The position numbers were made by a program, and so were the translations under genes. The notes under the pieces were generated by a model, which searched no databases, had not been told where the DNA came from, and saw only the letters and a program-made list of their open reading frames with translations. Shown here in pieces: positions 62,920 through 64,000 of a DNA stretch of 64,000 nucleotides; position 1 is the first letter of the stretch; each line of letters begins with the position of its first letter. The stretch comes from Shinisaurus crocodilurus (lineage: Eukaryota > Chordata > Lepidosauria > Squamata > Shinisauridae): assembly GCA_021292165.1 (NCBI GenBank), contig CM037878.1, positions 1,302,001 through 1,366,000 on the forward strand. Direction: 5' to 3'.

Positions 62920-63488
62920 TGCATTTATCTATCGCCCATCTGGCCGGCAAACCGGCCACCCTGGGCGATGTACAGAAAATAAAACAGAACAAAATACATT
63001 AAAACATTTTTCTCCATTAAAATACATTAACCAGTATAAAATTTTAAAATCTTAGCCCACCCCATATTCCCGCCTGAATAACCAAGTTTTTAATGAGCGG
63101 CGGAAGCTCAGCAGAGAGGGGGCATGGCGGAGGTCACTTGGGAGAGAGTTCCATAGTACGGGGGCTGCCACAGAGAAGGCCCTCTTCCTCGTCCCGACCA
63201 GATGGTGGACACCGACCGCCTGGCCCTTGGAGCCTCTCCAGCGGGGCATGCCGCATCAGTCCTCCTCTTGCTGATAACCACGTCTCTTCCTTCCGCTAGG
63301 AAGAAGCCGGGGAGGTGGTGAAGGCGGCCCTGGATGTGATCACCATCGCAGTACCTCCAGCTCTGCCTGCTGCATTAACCACGGGGATCATTTATACCCA
63401 GAGACGGCTGAAGAAAAAGGGGATTTTTTGCATCAGCCCCCAGAGGATCAATATGTGTGGCCAGTTAAACCTCATCTGCTTTGACAAG
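30721..63488 (+). CDS. ATP13A4: ATP13A4-like P5B ATPase, N-terminal 486 codons in 12 exons (3' part beyond window)
   Basis: Joined exons: 30721-30783, 40744-40917, 43340-43477, 47972-48042, 48138-48218, 48745-48814, 51337-51471, 53024-53096, 56176-56307, 59315-59488, 60357-60514, 63300-63488. All introns are GT-AG and phases match throughout. The product is a P-type ATPase of the P5B group, a membrane transporter of late endosome/lysosome or ER-type membranes. ATP13A2 and ATP13A3 move polyamines; the same is proposed for ATP13A4. Visible: N-terminal membrane helix (about 32-53), M1/M2 (about 190-242), actuator domain with TGES (312-315), M3 (about 401-422), M4 with PPALP (442-446) and the phosphorylated Asp (485) in the final codons. 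PPALP marks P5B (P5A has PPELP). No stop or frameshift is seen. From remembered family sequences it is closer to ATP13A4 than to ATP13A5 or ATP13A3. Confidence 0.88.
30784..31960 (+). other. Intron 1, first part, no gene
   Basis: Intron 1 is 9960 bp. This part has a short (AC)n run (about 31395-31410), a poly-T/poly-A stretch (about 31729-31748) and a GCAAA repeat (about 31836-31858). I see no recognised transposon family. Confidence 0.6.
31961..32430. mobile_element. GC-rich hAT element, older copy
   Basis: It starts CAGGAAGCACTGC and ends GCACCGGTCCTG, an imperfect version of the CAGGRCCGGTGC terminal repeats of the MITEs nearby. Internally it has the family's central inverted repeat (ACAGGGCTTAAACAGCCCTGT, about 32179-32199 region). 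No clean 8-bp duplication remains, so it is older. Confidence 0.75.
32545..32760 (-). mobile_element. LINE 3' tail remnant
   Basis: TTTATTAATTTATTTAAAAGG followed by an A-rich, GTGGTGTACAAGATAAAAACA-like stretch is the usual minus-strand 3' UTR of CR1/L2-group LINEs. No coding part is left. Confidence 0.45.
33088..33460 (-). repeat. Unclassified interspersed repeat, family U1
   Basis: Contains CTGCTGGATCAGACCAAAGG and GTGGCCAACCAGATG. The same blocks recur at 42990-43336, 46645-46960, 57540-57640, 62349-62560 and 63717-64000, with shorter pieces near 36025, 37080 and 61447. In the opposite orientation some end in TTCTTATGTT. It is probably a LINE 3' region or SINE; I cannot name it. Confidence 0.65.
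33476..33833 (+). mobile_element. Sauria-type SINE interrupted by a CR1 3' end
   Basis: The tRNA-like head (GAGCTGTGGCTCCGTGG, with a box-B-like GGTTCGATCCC after the insertion) and body (CTGGAGAGCC, CAGTCAGTGT) match the squamate SINE. It is split by a CR1 piece at 33520-33683. Confidence 0.82.
33520..33683 (-). mobile_element. CR1 3' end fragment inside the SINE
   Basis: Starts ATAGAATCATAGAAAAGTAG and matches the last 160 bases of the full CR1 (24580-24737) in reverse. The direct GGTC/GGTC at both junctions may be the target duplication. Confidence 0.88.
33835..36010 (-). mobile_element. L2-like LINE, 5'-truncated, with a nested hAT
   Basis: The minus strand runs from an RT domain ([28 protein letters not shown], catalytic YADDTQLYL at about 35590-35620) through thumb sequence to a 3' end ([17 protein letters not shown], 34053-34298) and an A-rich UTR. 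Frameshifts and stops are frequent, so it is dead. A hAT element sits inside at 34357-35065. Similar families occur at 37155-37772, 44640-45055 and 45232-45655. Confidence 0.85.
34357..35065. mobile_element. Chimeric nested hAT element, 8-bp TSD
   Basis: Outer ends are CAGGGCCGGATTAAG and CTTAATCCGGCCCTG, flanked by the perfect duplication ACTGGCAG (34349-34356, 35066-35073). Inside, from about 34428, is a GC-rich hAT MITE beginning CAGGACCGGTGC that has lost its other end. It has a central inverted repeat (CAGGGCTGTTTAAGCCCTG). The same hybrid occurs at 60536-61193. Confidence 0.9.
36011..36805. other. Intron 1 segment without gene
   Basis: A short U1-type piece lies near 36025-36090 (CAGTGTACC...ACCAGATG). 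The rest, about 700 bases, shows nothing I recognise. Confidence 0.5.
36806..36958 (-). mobile_element. CR1 3' end fragment
   Basis: ATAGAATCATAGAATCATAG start followed by the reverse of the CR1 terminal 150 bases. It ends at GAGAGCCCACA, a 5'-truncated insertion. Confidence 0.88.
37155..37772 (-). mobile_element. L2-like LINE fragment with internal deletion
   Basis: 3' UTR (TTTATTTACCGCCCATCAGCC) joined near 37430 to RT-thumb coding sequence ([19 protein letters not shown], 37492-37767). The C-terminal coding part between them is missing. Confidence 0.82.
38125..38260 (-). mobile_element. LINE 3' tail remnant
   Basis: TTTATTCAAAGCATTTCTATCCCCC followed by AAACACTCCCAAG is a typical 3' UTR piece of a CR1/L2-group LINE in reverse. 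Non-coding. Confidence 0.45.
38477..38772 (-). mobile_element. 5S-Sauria chimeric SINE
   Basis: Read on the minus strand, 38772-38666 is a near-complete 5S rRNA-like head (GGAAGCTAAGCAGGGTCGGG, then GGATGGGCGGCCGCC and CCAGGTGCT). It runs directly into a Sauria SINE (38665-38480: CAGCTCAGTGTGAGAG..., CTGGAGAGCCACGG, CAGTCC). Chimeric 5S-Sauria SINEs are known in squamates. Confidence 0.82.
39307..39471. mobile_element. Short hAT MITE, perfect 8-bp TSD
   Basis: 165 bp; ends CAGGGCCGGTGC and GCGCCGGTCCTG. Flanked by CTCACAAT on both sides (39299-39306, 39472-39479). Confidence 0.95.
39480..40743 (+). other. Intron 1, last part, no gene
   Basis: Unique-looking sequence with a short (GTT)n run (about 40034-40058). 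No recognised repeat or exon until the acceptor at 40742-40743. Confidence 0.55.
40744..40917 (+). CDS. ATP13A4: ATP13A4 coding exon 2
   Basis: 58 codons, phase 0 to 0, preceded by TTTGCAG and followed by GTAGGA. Encodes MFGYKAQG, a hydrophobic helix (about residues 32-53) ending LVFYWKPEW, and the conserved [11 protein letters not shown] stretch of the P5B N-terminal domain. Confidence 0.92.
41030..41195. mobile_element. Short hAT MITE, perfect 8-bp TSD
   Basis: 166 bp; the same element as 39307-39471. Flanked by TCCCACAG at 41022-41029 and 41196-41203. Confidence 0.95.
41430..42180. repeat. GC-rich segment with a recurring degenerate module
   Basis: A module around GAGAGATCAGGCAGG...GCAGCCTCT recurs at about 41496, 41722 and 41798 and inverted near 41845. 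No TIR, TSD or coding match is seen. It may be an unrecognised transposon remnant. Confidence 0.4.
42306..42345 (+). repeat. 40-bp exact direct repeat, left copy
   Basis: Identical to 42877-42916 over 40 bases (GTACCACCTGTG...CATATCTG). The two lie 571 bases apart; the right copy runs into a long palindrome. Confidence 0.92.
42346..42552 (+). mobile_element. Sauria-type SINE
   Basis: GGGCCCATAGCTCAG head, box-B-like GCTCGGTCCCC, CATCTCCAGGTAGAG and CCAGTCAGTGTCCACAATAC body. Starts directly after the 40-bp repeat. Confidence 0.82.
42914..42972. repeat. Perfect 28-bp inverted repeat with 3-base loop
   Basis: Arms 42914-42941 and 42945-42972 are exact reverse complements (CTGCTCTCTATCC... and ...GGATAGAGAGCAG), loop AGG. 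The first three bases overlap the end of the right 40-bp direct repeat. Confidence 0.95.
42990..43336 (+). repeat. Repeat family U1, opposite orientation
   Basis: Contains GGCGGCTGGTCGACC, AGAATGCTGAACTAGAAGGG and CTGATCCAGCATCTGGG, ending GTTCTTATGTTT just before the exon 3 acceptor. It therefore reaches to within a few bases of the splice site (acceptor AG at 43338-43339). Confidence 0.6.
43340..43477 (+). CDS. ATP13A4: ATP13A4 coding exon 3
   Basis: 46 codons, phase 0 to 0; acceptor TTTCTACAG, donor GTAAGT. Encodes [11 protein letters not shown]...MKPELK of the cytosolic N-terminal domain. The acceptor tract is partly formed by the flanking repeat. Confidence 0.92.
43597..43797 (-). mobile_element. 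Sauria-type SINE
   Basis: In reverse: GGAGCTGTAGCTCAGTGGG head, GGTTCGATCCC box B, CACCTCCAGGTAGGG, CTGGAGAGCC. Its ends match the copy at 42346. Confidence 0.85.
43798..44639 (+). other. Intron 3 segment, no gene
   Basis: No recognised element apart from a short (CA)n run at about 44196-44211. Confidence 0.5.
44640..45055 (+). mobile_element. L2-like LINE 3' end
   Basis: Degraded coding end (GGAAGGGCCTTTCCTGCTGT, CTGTGGAATGAACTTCC) and a UTR with CTATTGGGCAGTATAGAAATGCAATAAATTAATTAA at its end. No open frame is left. Confidence 0.75.
45232..45655 (-). mobile_element. L2-like LINE 3' end
   Basis: Reverse orientation; the coding relic at 45390-45641 includes [19 protein letters not shown], then an A-rich UTR to 45232. 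Confidence 0.8.
45656..46644. other. Intron 3 segment, no gene
   Basis: GC-rich in its first 400 bases; no TIR, TSD or coding similarity recognised in either half. Confidence 0.5.
46645..46960 (-). repeat. Repeat family U1
   Basis: CCTGCTGGATCAGACTCC, GTGGTGGCCAGCCCGATGCC and AAAGCCATCCAAGCC match the other U1 copies with moderate divergence. Confidence 0.6.
47122..47813. mobile_element. hAT element with GACTCG-rich subterminal arrays, 8-bp TSD
   Basis: 692 bp. Ends CAGGGATG and CATCCCTG (inverted), flanked by CGTCATGT on both sides (47114-47121, 47814-47821). About 140 bases inside each end are packed with GACTCG/CGAGTC copies in both orientations. No transposase frame, so non-autonomous. 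Confidence 0.92.
47972..48042 (+). CDS. ATP13A4: ATP13A4 coding exon 4
   Basis: 71 bases, phase 0 to 2; acceptor TTTTGCAG, donor GTGAGT. Encodes [13 protein letters not shown]...FQKVG, conserved in ATP13A4/5. The intron after it is only 95 bases. Confidence 0.92.
48138..48218 (+). CDS. ATP13A4: ATP13A4 coding exon 5
   Basis: 81 bases; acceptor CTTTCAG, donor GTATGG. Encodes VLEDN...[16 protein letters not shown](R); FGSGLT is the conserved block before the first transmembrane pair. Confidence 0.92.
48745..48814 (+). CDS. ATP13A4: ATP13A4 coding exon 6
   Basis: 70 bases, ending in phase 0; acceptor TCCACAG, donor GTATCT. Encodes [20 protein letters not shown], the start of the M1 region. Confidence 0.92.
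49342..49506. mobile_element. Short hAT MITE, perfect 8-bp TSD
   Basis: 165 bp; ends CAGCGCCGGGGC and GCACCGGTCCTG. Flanked by CCCACTGG at 49334-49341 and 49507-49514. Confidence 0.94.
49515..50344 (+). other. Intron 6 segment, no gene
   Basis: A short stretch near 49975-50035 (CTCTGCCCCAAGGAGCTTACAATCT) looks like a fragment of an old interspersed repeat. The rest is unassigned. Confidence 0.45.
50345..50730 (-). mobile_element. Sauria-type SINE interrupted by a 5S-CR1 SINE
   Basis: In reverse the head GGGGCGTAGCTCAGGGGC, CATCTCCAGGTAGGC and CTGGAGAGCGGC are clear. After GGGCTAGAT it is interrupted by the chimera at about 50415-50562 and resumes with GATGGGCCAAGGGTC. Confidence 0.8.
50415..50562 (+). 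mobile_element. 5S rRNA-CR1 chimeric SINE
   Basis: Head about 50420-50482 matches the middle of 5S rRNA (AAGCTAAGCAGGGTCAGG, ACTTGGATGGGAGACC). It then joins, through CCTCCTCTGGTTTCCTGC, the last 70 bases of CR1 (ATTGAGCAGGGGGTTGGGC...CTATGA). The copy at 59570-59706 has the same junction. Confidence 0.85.
50731..51336 (+). other. Intron 6, last part, no gene
   Basis: No recognised repeat. An open frame on both strands here shows no protein family. Confidence 0.5.
51337..51471 (+). CDS. ATP13A4: ATP13A4 coding exon 7
   Basis: 45 codons, phase 0 to 0; acceptor TGAACAG, donor GTGAGG. Encodes [16 protein letters not shown] and [20 protein letters not shown], the M1-M2 membrane hairpin. Confidence 0.94.
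51612..52085. repeat. 440-bp insertion with 17-bp TSD and an 83-bp inverted repeat
   Basis: AGGCTCCAAACAGAGGA occurs at 51612-51628 and 52069-52085. Between them, 51629-51711 and 51935-52017 are near-perfect reverse complements (TAGAAACTTAAAAGTC... and ...GACTTTTAAGTTTCTA). AT-rich, with no coding potential. Confidence 0.88.
52425..52612 (+). mobile_element. MIR-type SINE remnant
   Basis: TAGTCCTCACAACAACC, AAGGTAGGT, TGAGGCTGAGAGAGGGCAGCTTGCCTAAGG(C) and GCCCAGTGAGC follow the core-SINE (MIR) order with substantial divergence: an ancient insertion. Confidence 0.8.
52613..53023 (+). other. Intron 7, last part, no gene
   Basis: GC-rich unique-looking sequence up to the acceptor CCCAACAG. Nothing recognised. 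Confidence 0.5.
53024..53096 (+). CDS. ATP13A4: ATP13A4 coding exon 8
   Basis: 73 bases, phase 0 to 1; donor GTGAGC. Encodes [19 protein letters not shown], the start of the actuator domain after M2. Confidence 0.92.
53097..53880 (+). other. Intron 8, first part, no gene
   Basis: No exon. A stretch at about 53760-53855 (CAGAAGTAAGCACCACTGAG...TAGGATTGCAGTCTTA) looks like an interspersed repeat common in reptiles that I cannot name. Confidence 0.5.
53881..54312. mobile_element. GC-rich hAT element, right end lost
   Basis: Starts CAGGGCCGGCACTACC, with a central inverted repeat (CAGGGCTTAAACAGCCCTG) near 54153-54171 and GGAAGGTAGGTGG near the end. Then it stops without the expected TIR, so 3'-truncated or deleted. 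Confidence 0.75.
54313..55053 (+). other. Intron 8 segment, no gene
   Basis: Contains a (GT)n microsatellite at about 54420-54444. Otherwise unassigned. Confidence 0.55.
55062..55843. mobile_element. Long GC-rich hAT element, perfect 8-bp TSD
   Basis: 782 bp; ends CAGGACCGGTGC and GCGCCGGCCCTG. Flanked by GTCCCTCC at 55054-55061 and 55844-55851. Contains an AT-rich (ATT)n run near 55160-55200 and a (GT)n run at about 55736-55760. The frames that cross it are not transposase. Confidence 0.93.
56176..56307 (+). CDS. ATP13A4: ATP13A4 coding exon 9
   Basis: 132 bases; acceptor CTGACAG, donor GTAAGG. Encodes [12 protein letters not shown] and [20 protein letters not shown] plus TG of the TGES loop, the dephosphorylation motif of the actuator domain, which is completed by exon 10. 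Confidence 0.94.
56463..57135. mobile_element. hAT element, AT-rich interior, source family of the chimeric hATs
   Basis: Ends CAGGGCCGGATTAAGAGC and GGATTAACATAGGGG (inverted), matching the outer arms at 34357-35065 and 60536-61193 in reverse orientation. The interior is AT-rich; in one plus-strand frame at about 56775-56800 it reads SCESERSF, like the conserved C-terminal motif of hAT transposases. TSD not clear. Confidence 0.72.
57136..57539 (+). other. Intron 9 segment, no gene
   Basis: No recognised element. Confidence 0.45.
57540..57640 (-). repeat. Repeat family U1, short copy
   Basis: GAAGAGCCCTGGAGCTGGATC and CCAGCACTCTGTTCCC match the other U1 copies. Confidence 0.6.
57685..57941 (+). 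mobile_element. CR1 3' end fragment
   Basis: Matches 24483-24737 of the full CR1 (last 50 ORF2 codons, then the 3' UTR) with few differences, ending TTTTCTATGATTCTATGA. 5'-truncated young copy. Confidence 0.93.
58040..58654 (+). mobile_element. Probable solo LTR
   Basis: 615 bp from TGTCAGGG to CCCTGACA, with flanks ACAGC and GCAGC (4 of 5 match). A TATA-like CTTATATAGCCC lies near 58475. The short inverted ends and TATA fit an LTR; no internal region is seen, so a DNA element is an alternative. Confidence 0.5.
58736..58900. mobile_element. Short hAT MITE, perfect 8-bp TSD
   Basis: 165 bp; ends CAGGGCCGGTGC and GCACCGGTCCTG. Flanked by CTCAGAGG at 58728-58735 and 58901-58908. Confidence 0.95.
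58909..59314 (+). other. Intron 9, last part, no gene
   Basis: Poly-A and poly-G runs (about 59177-59193, 59265-59278); otherwise unassigned. Confidence 0.5.
59315..59488 (+). CDS. ATP13A4: ATP13A4 coding exon 10
   Basis: 174 bases; acceptor CTCCAG, donor GTGGGT. Encodes ES of TGES, then IPVTKTSLP, a variable loop, and [11 protein letters not shown]...VVLRT, the end of the actuator domain. Confidence 0.94.
59570..59706 (-). mobile_element. 5S rRNA-CR1 chimeric SINE, second copy
   Basis: In reverse: GCTCAGCTTGTCTGAGCG, AAGCTAAGCAGGGTCAGG, TTACTTGGATGGGAGACC, then CCTCCTCTGGTTTCCTGC and the CR1 3' end to CTCTATGA. Same junction as 50415-50562. Confidence 0.85.
59707..60356 (+). other. Intron 10, last part, no gene
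   Basis: No recognised element. Confidence 0.5.
60357..60514 (+). CDS. ATP13A4: ATP13A4 coding exon 11
   Basis: 158 bases, ending in phase 0; acceptor CTCCCCAG, donor GTGAGT. Encodes [17 protein letters not shown], then the M3 helix (about residues 401-422). Confidence 0.94.
60536..61193. mobile_element. Chimeric nested hAT element, second copy
   Basis: 658 bp; same outer ends and same internal junctions as 34357-35065. Flanks GGGGGAAC and GGGAGAAC match at 7 of 8 bases. It starts 22 bases after exon 11 ends. Confidence 0.88.
61333..61395 (-). mobile_element. CR1 3' end fragment, short
   Basis: ATCATAGAGTTGGAAGGAGCC and TCCAACCCCCTGCTCAG are the reverse of the CR1 terminus. Confidence 0.8.
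61396..61700 (-). mobile_element. LINE 3' tail with a U1 fragment inside
   Basis: TTTATTTATTAAAATACTTC and AAGCGGTTCACATTAAAATAC are a LINE 3' UTR in reverse. A U1 piece (about 61447-61517, GAACAGAATGCTGGACTAGATG) splits it. Confidence 0.55.
61917..62263. mobile_element. hAT MITE, Charlie-like ends
   Basis: 347 bp with perfect 13-bp inverted ends CAGTGCTTCTCAA. AT-rich interior, GC-rich near the right end. Flanks GTTTAAGG and GTGTAGTG match only partly, so it is older than the CAGGGCCGG MITEs. Confidence 0.82.
62349..62560 (-). repeat. Repeat family U1
   Basis: GGCTGGATCAGACCAAAGG, TTCCCACAGTGGCCAACCAG and GGGAAGCCCACAAGCAGGAC match the copies at 33088 and 63717. Confidence 0.65.
62843..63205 (-). 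mobile_element. L2-like LINE 3' end with (ATT)n tail
   Basis: Same family as 29230-29825 in reverse: coding end [17 protein letters not shown] (63070-63200), UTR with ATCGCCCATCTGGCCGGC and a long (ATT)n/(GAT)n tail at 62843-62920. Confidence 0.88.
63300..63488 (+). CDS. ATP13A4: ATP13A4 coding exon 12, last in window
   Basis: 63 codons, phase 0; acceptor TTCCGCTAG, donor GTGCAC. Encodes M4 with [12 protein letters not shown] (PPALP at residues 442-446), [16 protein letters not shown] and LICFDK. The D (residue 485) is the aspartate that is phosphorylated; the TGT of DKTGT is in the next exon, outside the window. Confidence 0.95.
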
Positions 63489-63716
63489 GTGCACATTCTC
63501 TCTTGCCAGGGAGGTGGGCGCACCAGGAAGTTGTTGCCAGGTGTGAGTAGTGTGAAAAAGTAAAATTGCTTCAGATGGGGCGGGGAAGGAGCCAGCTAAA
63601 CACTGGGTGTCATGTGACCTTCAGAGCTCTTCTAGCCATTGGTTTAGCTGATGTGATGCCACAGAAAGTTCACAAACATTCTAACTTCTGAGTGGGGAGA
63701 CTTGGTCACATAATGT
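63489..63716 (+). other. Start of intron 12
   Basis: No recognised element before the U1 repeat. Confidence 0.5.
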
Positions 63717-64000
63717 GGAGCATAAGGAGAGCCCTGCTGGATCAGGCCAAAGGCCTCTCTAGTCCAGCACCCTCTTTCCCACAGTGGCCAACCAGAGGCC
63801 TCTTAGGAAACCCACAAGCAGGACATGAGGGGAATATGTAGCCTTCTCCCGCTGTTGTTCCACGGCAACCGGTAGTCAGAGACACGCTGCCTCTGATCCA
63901 GAGGTGGCAAACAGCCATCACAACTAGCAGCCATTGGTAGGCTTATCCTCCATGGATTTATCTAGTTCCCTTTTAAATGTGACCAAGTTGGTAGCCATTG
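63717..64000 (-). repeat. Repeat family U1, runs off the window
   Basis: The longest and best kept copy here: CCTGCTGGATCAGGCCAAAGG, CACAGTGGCCAACCAGAGG, CTCCATGGATTTATCTAG and CAAGTTGGTAGCCATTG in order. Confidence 0.65.

Noticed and set aside
40744..63488. Assignment to ATP13A3 or ATP13A5 instead of ATP13A4
   Set aside because: Blocks such as [17 protein letters not shown] and [21 protein letters not shown] are nearer ATP13A4 as I remember the family; a tree would be needed to settle it.
1..64000. CRISPR array, tRNA genes, operons or bacterial promoters
   Set aside because: No spaced direct-repeat array or tRNA cloverleaf was seen; the window is clearly vertebrate nuclear DNA.

Overview
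The window is vertebrate nuclear DNA, most likely from a squamate reptile. The evidence is multi-exon coding sequence with GT-AG introns, many CR1 and L2-like LINE pieces, several copies of a tRNA-derived SINE matching the Sauria family, 5S rRNA-derived SINEs, an ancient MIR-type SINE and many hAT MITEs. No bacterial, phage or CRISPR feature is present.

Bases 1-29229 are a tandem array of Ty3/Gypsy LTR retrotransposons on the minus strand. Four internal regions (copies 1-4, left to right) share single LTRs (LTR-internal-LTR-internal...), with a unit of about 5.98 kb. On the coding strand the order is gag (SCAN-like capsid), protease, integrase, reverse transcriptase, RNase H. Integrase before RT marks the Gmr1-like lineage. 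LTR and gag variants alternate A-B-A-B, while pol is a different mosaic. All copies share a frameshift in integrase and a TGA between RT and RNase H, so no pol is intact; three gag frames are open. Copy 4 is split by a young, nearly intact CR1 LINE (19543-24737) on the plus strand. Its 5' region is three 311-bp monomers plus a partial one.

The array ends inside an L2-like LINE at 29229/29230. About 1.5 kb further on starts the one host gene: the N-terminal part of a P5B-type ATPase, best matched to ATP13A4, on the plus strand. Twelve coding exons (30721-63488) join in phase into 486 codons, from the start codon to the phosphorylated Asp of the DKTG motif. The last exon here stops after D-K, so the rest of the gene lies to the right.

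Introns and the upstream region are filled with mobile DNA: short hAT MITEs with perfect 8-bp target duplications, longer GC-rich hAT elements, a chimeric nested hAT present twice, a hAT with GACTCG-rich ends, Sauria, 5S-Sauria and 5S-CR1 SINEs, L2-like and CR1 3' ends, a probable solo LTR, and two unexplained inverted-repeat structures (42306-42972 and 51612-52085).
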